In this document: positions 10,866 to 21,848 of the stretch, one piece after another
Numbering within the stretch: the first letter of the stretch is position 1
How the letters are laid out: the number at the start of each line of letters is the position of its first letter
Assembly: GCA_007115705.1 (NCBI GenBank)
Contig: QXEO01000432.1
Span: forward strand, 62,001 to 126,000
Origin: Dactylis glomerata
Lineage: Eukaryota; Streptophyta; Magnoliopsida; Poales; Poaceae
Length of the DNA: 64,000 nucleotides
Direction: 5' to 3'
Position numbers and translations under genes: made by a program
The notes under the pieces: generated by a model
Database searches by the model: none
Told to the model about the DNA's origin: nothing
The model's input: the letters and a program-made list of their open reading frames with translations, nothing else

Positions 10866-11306
10866 CTGCCTATCATGATCAAGATCATCTATGTGTAATT
10901 CTACATGTTGAGTTTGTTGGGATCCGATGAATATTGAGTACTTTGTCAAGTTGATTTATTGATTTATCATCTCTATGTTGTTTATGATCTTGCATGCTCT
11001 CCGTTGCTAGTAGATATCTTGGCCGAGTAGGTGCTAGTGACTCTAAGAGGGAGTATTTATGCTCGATAGTGGGTTCATACCTCTAGTAATCTGGGGGAGT
11101 AACAGAAACTTCTAAGATTGTAGATGTGTTGTTGCTACTAGGGAGAAAACAACAATCTTGTGTTCAAGGATATTTGTATTGTTTACATTACACACTTTGC
11201 TTAAGGCGATAATCTGTTGCTTGCAACTTAATACCCAACGGTTGCTCGGATGACATCCGACGGGTGGATTATTAGTCATAGATGCAGTTGGATTACGATC
11301 TATGTA
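10866..11306 (+). repeat. LTR B, left fragment (Athila-type)
   Basis: About 440 bp of a second Athila-type LTR, with the remainder at 23937-24476 beyond the Helitron. The joined order (after TCTATGTA, resuming TTATATTGTAATGCCC) fits the LTR structure I remember from Triticeae Athila-type elements. Its left portion was displaced out of the window by element A. It contains no gene. Confidence 0.7.
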
Positions 11307-13901
11307 TCTATCTATTATATTATTAAAACAACTAACAACCAATGTCTAGGATTTAACAATTTAGTTCTAAACTTTATCAATGATCGAGATTAACCAATGT
11401 GAATCTCATGTAGTAAGAGTTAGCCGGCTACACGCTGCCTGTTCGTATTTAGCACGGACTCTTGATTTGCAACTAATTATTTGTTTGTATTTGGCATGGA
11501 CTCTTAATTTGAAATAGATCGTACAACATATATTTACGTCCGTGACCCTGGCTGGTGGATCCAAAGCTCGATACAAACTAGCAAGCAGCCGTGATGGCTC
11601 AAGGTAGGGTAGCAAGTCATCCACGACGAGTCCATCTCTCCGTCACAACCGATGGATTGAAGTCACGCGGCGGCGATTCCTAAAGTCCATGGACTTCTTG
11701 GTTCTGGCGGAGCAGTGGATGGTCGTCCGACCGGAGAACAAGAGACAATGCAGGCTTCGATCTAGATGAAGAGGAGCGTCCACAGTTCTATCGGCATGGT
11801 TCCGAAGCCGGATGGCGCCGAAGGTGGACCAGGAAGTGAAGTAGCCTGGGCGAATGCAGAGTCACCAAGAAGTGGAGAAGAGATCGGCCGCATGAACGAT
11901 TAGATTTGGATGCGCTCAAGCCTCCTAGAAGAACTGGAATCCAGATCACGGCGGCACCATCCCACTCAACACCATGCGAGCACCCTAAACAGATCGATGT
12001 CACCCAAAAGCATGTGTCTCCCAAGTGGATTTGTTCCTAGGCTTCAGCTGCAATCACGATTTGGAATAGCGCAACGAGAGGTAGGACATAGTCGTCAACT
12101 TATCTCATGTACAAAAGGATCGTGTTTATAGCTCCTAGGTTACTTGGAGGACTAATCTACAGAATAATACTGATCATGTCATGTATTCTTGCGGTGTGCC
12201 ATCAATGATGGAAATTATAGCAAGGAATAAATGTTTGCCCGAAGGTAGAAGAAAAGCAATTCACTGACTGGGCACATGCATAGTCTCCGTGGTCAATGAG
12301 GTAACCAGGAAGCTGCAAAAGTTCTGGAGGACAAAGAGAAAACTTTATAAGACAAACTGTCATGGTCGTCCATTAATGTATGATGTGACCATCAAGTACT
12401 TTGCTCAAAAGAAAAGAAGAGGACAGTGGCAGATCAAATTGGTATGTGTTAATAATGTTTTTTTGTATTTCATATGTATTTATTCTTATAGAGAGGTTAA
12501 CCAAACCATATAACTGCGAATGTGACAGAAAACAACTGGCACTGATGAATATCAAATAATAATCTATTCTTGCTATACGCTAAAATATAAGAGAAAACAA
12601 TTAACTAAATTATATCACTTTTCATTGTCATCCCAACCAAGACTTGACGGAGTAGAATTGAAAAACCTACAGTATGCTTACACAGTTATGGCCCAAAGGA
12701 GGAAATTTCTGTTTGGCGGAGGTTGCGCATGTTTGTGCATGGCTAAATCTATCCCTCCGATAGATTTGGAGTGGACATGAATCTGGGTTCATAATACTAT
12801 TGTTGGGATTTCTTCTATAGTATATTTTTAAGGAAGAACAAACTACAATTTTATAAACCATGGCAGATGGAACATTTATTTGGTGGATAAGGAAATAAAT
12901 ATATTTTCTTCATAAATTGTTTGTAATACAAATAATGAAACTTCATTAAAAAATACATAAAGATATTAGTATTTAAGAAACCCAAAGTAGAACTAAAATG
13001 TATAATGTAACAATTTGATTTCTATTATATCTTTACTATTAAATGGGAGTTCGTGACGGCAGTAGGTTCTAAAATACGTTTGACATACATCATTGAGAGC
13101 ATCTTAGCCATCCAATCAACATCAAACGGTAAGATTTATGACATAAAAATAACTACATCCCACCCACTAATTAAGCAAAAAATTAAAAACAAATCATGGC
13201 TGATTAATGCTGACCTATCCACAAATTAAGCAATGACATGCGGACGTACCGGTGTGTTCTTATTTCCCCCCTTCATTCTAGTGGCACATACAGACGTACA
13301 GGAGGAGGCGGAGTCGCTACCCGCAGAGGAGGCCAAGTGTCAAGGCAGACTTGATCGAGATGGCTAACACCCGTAGGGATGGAGGCGGCGAGATCGAGCA
13401 AGATACAAAAGGTGCTATCTGCGATGCACAGGGCCGACACAGCAGGGTAGCTCTATCCGGAGCAGCCTTAAGGGAAGCTCCCTGGTGGCCCAGGTGAGTG
13501 ACGCGCCGCCGGCTCGGTAACCGCTCGAGCAGATACGGCGAGTCAGACCTCTGCCTGGGCCTTCGTGCGTGACCATCTGCTGCGGATATTCCCCAGTCCC
13601 TAGATCTGGCCCATCTTGACATCGTGCCCCTCGACCATGACCTGGTGGCCTCTCCACCTTGACCAGGTCACCGCCGTCTTGAGGTACAACATCCTCCAAC
13701 TTAATCCCTTGTTCATCAAGAGATCTGGCCTCTTCCAATACCGAGCTCGCCGCTATCTGATTACCATCTGACCACCTCCAAGCCGGGCAGCCTCCTTATT
13801 CCGGAGCGCCTCTAGCCCGACATGATCTGAGATCACTGCAGGCGCTTGCCAATGTCAATTCGGATCAAGGGGATGAACTCATGAATCATTAAGAGGAGAA
13901 A
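11307..13901 (+). other. Helitron left segment, no recognisable gene
   Basis: About 2.6 kb with no supported gene. There are two GC-rich islands (about 11580-12080 and 13250-13850) in otherwise AT-rich DNA. At 12289-12440 an open stretch with charged residues (RKLQKFWRTKRKLYK) ends at AATTG followed by GTATGTG, a good plant splice-donor context, which suggests a captured exon. At 13021 a second Helitron-like 5' terminus (TCTATTATATCTTTACTATT) appears. Helitrons commonly trap host fragments, but a database search would be needed to name any here. Confidence 0.45.
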
Positions 13902-13906
13902 CAAAG

Positions 13907-14241
13907 TGACAAGGGTATAGATAATAGAGCCCATCAGTTGAGTACCCCTGAGGCCCGTTAAGCTAGGCCCAATTGTAATACTAGTCAAAATACGAGTTCT
14001 TACCGTATGTTGATATTGTAATCTATATCGGACCCTACCCGATCCTCGAGACCTGGCCACCTATATATAGGGGCCAGGAGAGGATGGTGTAGGCTAGATT
14101 GAAAGCAAGCCAGGTTTTACACCCACGTTTACTTTCATAGCCACCTTGTTTGACTGAGTTTACCTTCGAGTTCATCCGACGCCCTATCTCCCCGATCCTA
14201 AGTTCTTCATCTAGGACATTTGTCGAGTTAACCCCTCGTCA
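13907..14241 (+). repeat. 5' LTR of Tat-type element
   Basis: 335 bp, TG...CA, with TATA box CTATATATAG at 14061-14070. The TATA box sits inside the inverted repeat CTGGCC (14053-14058) and GGCCAG (14072-14077), which are 13 bases apart. The same geometry occurs in the unrelated GP LTRs. Confidence 0.92.
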
Positions 14242-14243
14242 AA

Positions 14244-14260
14244 TGGCGCCGACCGTGGGG
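14244..14260 (+). promoter_or_regulatory. Primer-binding site, Tat type
   Basis: TGGCGCCGACCGTGGGG, two bases after the LTR. The TGGCGCC...GTGGGG form is the usual Tat/Athila primer site rather than the initiator-Met site used by the CRM, GP and Del-like elements in this window. Confidence 0.85.
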
Positions 14261-14278
14261 ACTCTGGGCATTGGAATC

Positions 14279-16705
14279 ATGAAATCGACGGCTTTTTCAC
14301 TTTTAGCCAACAGCAATCCGCAAATCAACAAAATTCAGATACCCTTCGGAACTATCGATTTTCAACCTCACCAGTCAGGTTTCACACAAGTATTCGAGAG
14401 CATGGATCAGGATATGGATTTGACGATCGGAAGTCTAAACTTTTGCGTCGGATCACTAGGTTCGATTCGCCTTTCAGATCCGACGAAATCGGATCCATCG
14501 GCAAGTGAGCCCAAGACAGTAGCAATGTCGGAATCATCAGAAGGTTCTTCCAGCGAGGTAAACTCGCCGATCAGCTTGGAAGAAGAAGAAGAAGAAAGAA
14601 AAATCGCAGAAGGCGATGAAACCACAGAAAACTTCGACCTAGAGGTTCAACTTGGAGATCTCATGATCTACCACGACGACATCTCAGATCAATCAACGGA
14701 CACTTGGAAGACAGGACTAGAACTTTCTGAAGATGACAATTCGATCTTCTCAAGTTAGAACGGCAAACTCGACAATCGATGCCAGATATTAGCCATCGCA
14801 GAAGACAATTCAGAAGAACTCGACGACAACAACAATCCAGTGCTCAATCCAGCAAACATAAATAGAGGAGCAAACCACTTAGCGGAAGGAGAAACCGCTG
14901 ACTCCCTCGCAACAAGGGTAAAAGTTCGATTATCAGAAGATGAGTGGAGAACAATCAATACAGCCGTGGAGCACGCCACGCCAGTACCAGCAAATTCCAG
15001 ACAAAACATGCTTTTGGGATACCATTACACCCTAAGGCAGCAGGCGAAGTTATTAGCAAAAGAAAGGATTGAAATACAGAAAAGGAAGGACTCAGCCATT
15101 GCAGCAAGCGACGCTGCTCGCAGAGCACGAAGCGATGCATCGTACACAAGCAGAAGGCATCATCGGCATGGATCAAGATATGAGAATCTCGGGCATTCAG
15201 AAAGGCAAAGTATCTCAAAAAACCTCGACTCGTCCTTCCTATCGGTCGACGATCAAGGAAACATTATACCAAAAAATCCTGAAGCAGCACTGGTGGCAGC
15301 TCAAGCATACTTGTATACAACACGACCTAATCCAGGAGATCCGAGGGAACATATGCATCGTGCAGCACTAAACAGATTGAAGATGGTAGGCAACAAACTA
15401 TCAGCAAAAGAGGAGGAAGTGTATCGCAACAAAGGAACCCATAAACCAAGGTCACCACGCCGTCACAATAGTCCTCGGCATAGAAGTGGAAGTCGACGAC
15501 CTAGGACACCGTCACCAGGATGATATAGTAGTCCAAAAAACAAAGGAACCCGATGATCCAGAACTCCAGATAAAATACCCGACTATGAAGACGATGAAAA
15601 GGAGATGGGGGCGCCATGCTTTACCCGCAGGGTTCGCATCACGCCAGTACCCAAAGGCTTTAAATTACCTCATGACCAGCAAAAGTACGATGGATCTCAG
15701 GAGCCACAGTCATGGCTTTCAGACTACCTGCAAGCAGTAAAAATATTAGGAGGAACCAGGGAAATAGCAATGCAAAGTTTGCAGTTACACCTCACCGGTG
15801 CGGCAAGGTCATGGTTAAGCAAACTAGGAGAGGAAACAATTGGAAACTGGGAAGAACTCACAAAGCAATTCACGAGCAACTTCAAGTCGACATACAAGCG
15901 GCCAGCATCTATAGAAGAAGTCAAAGCCTGCGTGCAGCAACGCGGGGAAACATTGAGGGCATACATGCAAAGGTGGAGTATAATCAAGAACTTGGCAGTC
16001 AAAGTCTCAGATGAAAGAGCAATAGACGCATTCATAATTGGGTTACAACGAGGAGACCTAGTAGAAGAGATGGGCAGGATAAAGCCGAGAACAGTATCAG
16101 ATCTAATGGACGTAGCAAACAGATTTGCAGATGGAGAGGATGCGTGCAACAATAAACGCACGCGATCACCAGAGGATGATAGAGGAAATAGGTATGGAGG
16201 TCAACGCAGAAGATCCCGCAACTACGACAACTATGGCTCTCACAGCCAAGTAGCCGCAGGATACAAAGATAACAGCTACCAAAGTAACGACCGTATAAGC
16301 TCGGGATACCGTAGCTATGGAAAAGAAGACTACAGAAAGTTTCAACCAAGGGAATCTAGAGAGTATAACCCATCACCAGAAGATATGCTCAACAGACCAT
16401 GTCATATTTACTCTGCATTTGTCGATGTAAAACGAGTATCCAGACACGCAATGAAAGATTGCACTACATTCTTGAAACTGCAGGAAGCAGCACTCAATAA
16501 GCAAGCCGAAGCAAAATGGCAGGGATATGACGAAAACACAAGCAACGCACCAACAACCCAACAAGGGAACAGTGGAGCTCCCAAGATCCAAGATCAACCA
16601 AATCAGGGACGCGACGACGACGAAGGATATGTTCCATCTAAAGGGCACATTACAGCAATGATACAGCCAGTGCCCAAGTCGAACAAAGAGGAGAAAAGTA
16701 TAACT
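14279..16705 (+). pseudogene. gag: Tat-lineage gag, single frame with three stops
   Basis: One reading frame runs from the ATG at 14279 to about 16705 but is broken by TAG at 14756, TGA at 15521 and TGA at 15554. The N-terminal part is acidic (a Glu run near 14580-14600) and the middle is Arg/Ser-rich. The region 15605-16150 is a typical retrotransposon gag domain (WLSDYLQAVKILGG, ARSWL, LRAYMQRW), followed by an Arg/Tyr-rich tail and a degenerate cysteine region. Capsid formation is the inferred original role. At about 16705 the normal continuation into protease is lost; the frame runs about 32 more codons into the complement of an antisense gene and stops at 16801. Confidence 0.85.
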
Positions 16706-17323
16706 GGCATAGGATTACAAGGTAGCATGACAGAGTACATGGTTGTCAGGGCCTTACGACAACCATCAACAGCTTCGCCAATGTACTGCGCACGATCCTG
16801 AAGAAGCACGATGGCACGACAACGGTGGGGATTGGACCATATGCTTTCAGTTCCTGGAACACACTTTGAAGAGCAGTAATCCGCTCAGCAACCTGACGTG
16901 ATTCACCAACAAGATTGAGGCAGGTACCTGCGGTACAAGCAAAAATCAGCACGGAGAAAGTCAGAGCAAAAACAAAGAGGAGAGGCTCCCTAAAGACTTA
17001 CAAAGTAACATCTCGCAAACAGACTCGACGATACCAAGAAGAAAGGACTCGCACTCCTCAAAATGAGTGATCCTCGCTACTAGACCCGACACTTTGTCTT
17101 CGAGATCAGACACTTGTCTTACGAAACCATGGGACTTACTAGCCTTGTCTAGAGCAACTTGTGCCTGGCGTTTCATCAAGGATAGGCGGCTCTCAAGGTC
17201 CGCAACTCTGAAAGAATATTCCTCACATCGACAGGGAGGTCGAGGAGGCGAGGAAATCCTAGAAGCGAATATATCATCAGGGGATGGAGCTCGATCATAA
17301 CCCGATGATTCACCAGCAAGCAA
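16706..17323 (-). pseudogene. Antisense coding fragment, coiled-coil C-terminal part
   Basis: On the minus strand a heptad-rich segment (VADLESRLSLMKRQAQVAL, then VSDLEDKVSGLVARITHFEE) leads to a good intron 17001-16928 (GTAAGT...CGCAG, 74 bp). The next exon contains ESRQVAERITALQSVFQEL and, after a one-base frameshift, LLQDRAQYIGEAVDG and ALTTMYSVMLP. I recall such segments in large grass retrotransposon-borne 'putative gypsy-type transposon' proteins. Its left end coincides with the breakpoint in the sense-strand gag. Function unknown; it is damaged by the frameshift. Confidence 0.65.
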
Positions 17324-17495
17324 AGGCTGAAGTCAATCAGAAGAAAAGACACATCTCAGGACCATCATTCAAGCATTTCATATTAGAAAAGATATCTACA
17401 AGCAAGTGCAAAGCCTTTTGACCAGTTCTTAGGCAGAGCATAACTAGAAGTTTATTACAACAAAAGAGATGAATAAAACAATAGGAAGACTAAGT

Positions 17496-20224
17496 CTACG
17501 CCACCTCAGCATCATGCTCCGTGGCAGAGGAAGGCATGGCAGAAGCAGCACCAGCAGTCGGAGGAGGCACGGATTCATTTGTCGCTGGTGTCGAAGAAGC
17601 TGGCATAGAAGAAGCCGCAGAAGCCGCAGAGGGAGAAATCATGGCCACAATGGCGGGCGAAAACTTCTTTGCCTTCTCAAAGAAAGCCTTTAGCTCTGAG
17701 CGGGTGCGGCCATGGGAAGAGCCAACCTTCTCCCAGTCAACCTCCGCACCATGTGCATATGAAAATGCAATGGCCCCCTCGGCACCATGCTTCAAAGAAA
17801 GGCCTTTCATCTGAAGCACGGGGTCGTCAGTGGTGTCGAAGGCCTGGGCAAGTTTCTTCACATCATTGTGTGGCACTTCCGCCTTTTGCTTGGGCCACAA
17901 CCCTACAAAAATCCACATAAGAACACAGTTAACTAACTCGAAGATGTCTCGGACGGATTTCCAATTCGCTTCAAGCAAGCTAACCGCAGTCATGAGAGGA
18001 TCGCTGTCTGGTTGCAAAGTCAACGCAGGCACTCTAGTGTATTCTGTAGAACCAAGAAGACAGAAAACAGCAGAAGAAGAATATATAAGCAAGTATAAGA
18101 AAACAAGTAAATCAAAAAGTAGTAGAAGAAGAAAGATACAGTATGTACCTCCAGCAGCAGCAGACATCGTGTTCAGCCGCTCAGCCACAGCTTGTCCTGC
18201 TGGAGGTGCTACTTGTTAGCATCAGACAAGGCTTTCTCCGCTTTCTTCGCCTTAGCCAATGCTGATTTATTCGACTTCTCAGCACTGACCTTGGCAGCAG
18301 TCGCGGCATCAAAAGCTTTCTGAGAAGCGCTGAGTTCAGCCTCCAGCAATGAAATGTGAGCATTGGCTGTCGCTAAGGCAGCTGTAGGACAACAAGGAGG
18401 AAAGAAAAGATCAAGCAACAAGCAAAGAAAAGTATACAAGATAAGCAAAGGTAGGAAAAGTAATTCACCTTCGGAAGCTCTAGCAACCTTCAAGTACTCA
18501 GCACATTCAGTGCCCAAGGCGACAAATTTCTTCATCAATGCCTGTCAAGGAGGGAACACGTGAGTATACGGATAACGCAAGAAACATAAGGGAGGATAAC
18601 CACTTACATCATCAGGGGAGTCCACGGATTCATGGGCTTCGAGGGAAACATCGGCTTCCTTCGATTTTTTCGATCGCTTGGTGCTCCGGGACACGGGAAT
18701 TTTCTTGATAGGAGCTCGAGGGGCCTTCGGAGATTTCACGGCCGGCTCAACTTCTAGCATGGGAGGTTCATTAGCAGTTATATCCTCAGCAGAAGGAGCA
18801 GTGGTAGCATCCCTCTTCGGGTCCTCATCATCACTACAAAGAAAAGCAAAAGGAAACAGGTTTTATACAACCCAAAAAGGGAAAAAAGCAAACACAACAA
18901 AATCATAGAGTACATAGAACATTTACGATGCCATGAAGTCGAACAGTTCTAGATCATCTTCTTGAACAAGGGCTTCACCGGCCGCAGTTCTCTGGACGGA
19001 GGTACTCGAAGAAGCGAGCTCTTCGACACGCTTTCTCTTCTTATCGACAACAAGATCTTCAGAAAGTGCAGGAGGAGGCGACGTCGTCGAGCTCGTATCA
19101 TCTTCTGATACTTCGGCATCATCTCTTCCTGATTTTCTTCAGCCTCGGGGGCTTCAGAAATAGCAGAGGCCTGATCCGCCGAAAGAGGCCCCTCCTCTGG
19201 AAGGGGAGGGCGCGAAACAAGGAACTGATGATCCTGCAAAAGAAGTAAGTCAGTAAAATCATCGAGACATGCCAAATGATAGCAGGAAGATGATGGGAAA
19301 AACGAGAATAGATAACGCAAAGAAAACATACCTCGGGCAAAGGGTGCTCGGAGTCGAAATAAGGGGTGGCCAAGTCCGCAACTGCATGATCCTTGGTGAG
19401 CTTGGTAAGCGCCCTGACCCGCTTGTCGACATCTTGCTTCTCAATCAGATCTCCAGAGACTCGAGAAGAATCTACCAAGCTAGAATAGTTCCAAAGCTTG
19501 GAAAGACGAAGCTGCAGGGGTTGAACCCGACGTTGCACAAAGAACGCCATGAGTTGAATACCTGACAGAGCGCCTCCTTTACCTCCTTTCAGGGCTTGGA
19601 TGCGGGTCAGCAGTGGTGCGATCTCCTCCATCTCTACATCTGTGGGAGCTGAATCCCACGATGACAACTTCTTCAATTGCTTGGAGGCATCGAAAAGGGC
19701 TAAGCCGTATTCATCATTCGAGGAGGCCTTACGGTCTTTGATATAAAACCATTTGGTCCTCCATCCCTGGACTGATGCAGACATGGAAAATTCCAAATAT
19801 TGGGCTTCAGCATGCATAGAGACGACAGCTCAGGCTTATTTGATAAAGAAACGCTGGGGCGGAGCCAAAAGATGGACCTCTAGAGAAGAAAATGGGGTTC
19901 GATCCCCAGGAACGACTCGCAAAGAGTCACGAAATAGGCAATGTGGAGGATAGAGGTAGGTGTGAGCTGGTGAAGCTGCATACCGTAAACATAAAGAAGC
20001 CCATGAAGGAACTCGTGGGCAGGAAGAGAGTGTCCATGGAGAAGGAAAGCGAGGAACATCACCCAGTAGCCGCTCGGGGGCTTGGGGATCCGTTCGGTGC
20101 TAGGGAAGATGATGGAATCGTTGTTGGAAACGAGACTGTCCGCCTTGGCGTTGTTCAGATCCTTCTGCTTGAAAGCAGAGGGCACCCAGCTCATTGCGGA
20201 GTTCGTCGCTTTACCCTTGGCCAT
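17496..20224 (-). pseudogene. Spliced antisense gene, putative gypsy-type transposon (Transposase_28-like) protein
   Basis: A minus-strand, intron-containing gene inside a plus-strand retrotransposon. It starts MAKGKATNSAMSWVPSAF at 20224. Exon 1 holds the family signature (IPKPPSGYWVMFLAFLLHG, LTPTSILHIAYFVTLCESFL, later VQGWRTKWFYIKD). Introns inferred with GT-AG ends: 19331-19234, 18926-18834, 18607-18542, 18468-18382, 18148-18044. Later exons are acidic, then basic, then coiled coil (ALATANAHISLLEAELSASQ); the gene stops at 17496 with AATAAA in the presumed 3' UTR (about 17470). Damage: a TAG at 19880 where the family usually has Trp, and frameshifts between 19880 and 19817, near 19135 and near 18213. 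The family function is unknown; similar antisense ORFs are known from plant Tat elements. Confidence 0.72.
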
Positions 20225-20684
20225 CTTGTTCTTCTTCGCCAAGTGCTTCACATGCATCCACGATCTTCACTCGGGGGCTAGGCAGGAGAATAGCAGGGCG
20301 CAGAGATTGAAATAATGGCGGCGGCGGAGATAATGAGCTGGTAAATAGTACAAATCTCCACTCTCCACTAATATACCTTCCCGGAGAAGGAACGTGGGCT
20401 GAGACGTGGCGCACGGAGAGGAAGCGGCAGCCCACTAACGGGCGGGGAAAATACAAAATTACCGCGCTACCCACGAAACGGTTCGCGCTCATTCAAAGTG
20501 ACGTATAGAGAAATTTGGCCGCTGACAGTCATGAGCAAGATACAAAACCAAAGATAAACTCGACATATGCGTGTACTCGACAAATATTGAATATGGCAAT
20601 TTGCAAGTAAAGAATGAAAGCGCGGTGACAAATGATTGGCACTGACAAAACAGGAATTAATTTTGGAGACTATACCCGAAAACA
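20225..20684. other. Non-coding stretch upstream of the antisense gene
   Basis: About 460 bp between the antisense start codon and the tandem repeats. It is GC-rich at 20300-20480 and AT-rich after. It would contain the antisense promoter and 5' UTR, but no clear TATA box is visible. Confidence 0.4.
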
Positions 20685-20960
20685 TTCGACTATAGCCTTG
20701 GGGGCTACTACCATCGGGAGCGCTGAGCGCGCCCCCGATGATATTATCATCAAACTATTTCGAGTTGAAGTATGAAGATGGAGCACACTATATTTGAGCC
20801 TATACTCAAAAAAATAATTCTTCGACTATAGCCTCGGGGGCTACTCCCATCGGGAGCGCTGGGCGCGCACCCGACGATGTTTATTCATGAATACCGGAGC
20901 AAGGAAGGTGAAGGAAAATTCGATGAAATGTTATTAGTCCCATCGGGAGCGAGTTGCTTA
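20666..20960 (+). repeat. Tandem G-rich, PPT-like repeats upstream of the 3' LTR
   Basis: Two near-identical blocks, 20685-20742 and 20821-20880, each with CGACTATAGCC, GGGGGCTACT, CATCGGGAGCGCT and GCGCGC, spaced 136 bp apart. A degenerate third piece (CCCATCGGGAGCGAG) lies at about 20939-20953. Tat-lineage elements often carry repeated G-rich blocks before the 3' LTR; the core resembles the real polypurine tract at 21495-21508. Confidence 0.8.
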
Positions 20961-21494
20961 TTAAGTCATGGTTATATAACCCAAATATTTTCAGTCAAAT
21001 AAAGACTGCGACATGTGATTCTCGAGTTGCATTATCGCAATGAAACTCGAATGCCGTGATTTATCATGAAGGTAAGACCCCGGGATCCGTCCTGTGAGGC
21101 CTGGTATATGCACATGGATGCGCTCTGCTGGTATGTATCCATGTCTACGACGTGAAGAAAATCCTGGTGGACGCACTAGGTACCCTGAGAACCACTGGGA
21201 TTCATTCTTTGTAAGTCCTAAATGCGGCAAAAGAATGGGTTTGACCGGTTTCCTGAATTCAAGTCCAAGGGGATTGAATTTGAAGTAGGTGACAAGTATC
21301 TATTCCGGCAGTTAACTGGCCTCTTGATCCGTCAGAGTTGTCAGGCTTGTTCATCAAAACCCCTTGCGAGATATCATAATAAGAATAAGTCGAAAGACCA
21401 AGTCGAAGATTTGAAGATATGAAGAAGTCAGAGAAATGATCAAGTCGAAGATTTTAAGATTAGAGATTCAACCTGAATCTGCAATTCTGGTAGA
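20961..21494 (+). other. Non-coding 3' internal region of Tat-type element
   Basis: About 530 bp between the G-rich repeats and the polypurine tract. No ORF of interest. Purine-rich GTCGAAGAT-type phrases recur at 21390-21460. Confidence 0.5.
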
Positions 21495-21508
21495 ATCTCA
21501 GGGGCTAC
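21495..21508 (+). promoter_or_regulatory. Polypurine tract of Tat-type element
   Basis: ATCTCAGGGGCTAC immediately before the right LTR, where the plus-strand primer is expected; the GGGGCTAC core is usual for this lineage. Confidence 0.75.
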
Positions 21509-21843
21509 TGACAAGGGTATAGATAATAGAGCCCGTCAGTTGAGTACCCCTGAGGCCCGTTAAGCTAGGCCCAATTGTAATACTAGTCGAAATACGATTT
21601 CTTACCGTATGTCAATATTGTAATCTGTATCGGACCCTACCCGATCCTCGAGACCTGGCCACCTATATATACGGGCCAGGAGAGGACGGTGTAGGCCAGA
21701 TTGAAAGCAAGCCAGGTTTTACACCCACATTTACTTTCATAGCCACCTTGTTTGACTGAGTTTACCTTCGAGTTCATCCGACGCCCTATCTCCCCAATCC
21801 TAAGTCCTTCATCTAGGACATTTGTCGAGTTAACCCCTCGTCA
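21509..21843 (+). repeat. 3' LTR of Tat-type element
   Basis: 335 bp, same length and ends as 13907-14241, with about 12 substitutions by eye. TATA box CTATATATAC at 21663-21672, still flanked by CTGGCC and GGCCAG. Confidence 0.92.
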
Positions 21844-21848
21844 GAAAG

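Larger units (their letters stand above)
13907..21843 (+). mobile_element. Non-autonomous Tat-lineage gypsy element with antisense genes
   Basis: A 7937-bp element with 335-bp LTRs (TGACAAGGG...CCCCTCGTCA), a Tat-type primer site TGGCGCCGACCGTGGGG, a degraded gag, then antisense coding sequence where pol should be, tandem G-rich repeats and a polypurine tract. Flanks CAAAG (13902-13906) and GAAAG (21844-21848) form a TSD with one mismatch. I counted about 12 differences between the LTRs (roughly 3.6%), so it is older than CRM-1. No reverse transcriptase, RNase H or integrase motif was found, so it would depend on an autonomous Tat-lineage relative (RIRE2/Dasheng-like partnerships are known in rice). 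Confidence 0.88.

Noticed and set aside
10866..10875. Alternative right end of LTR A at CCTATCA (10875), which would mirror the start TGATAGG
   Set aside because: GTAGACATCA at 10865 matches the known style of Sabrina-type LTR ends better; the mirror match may be chance. Not fully excluded.
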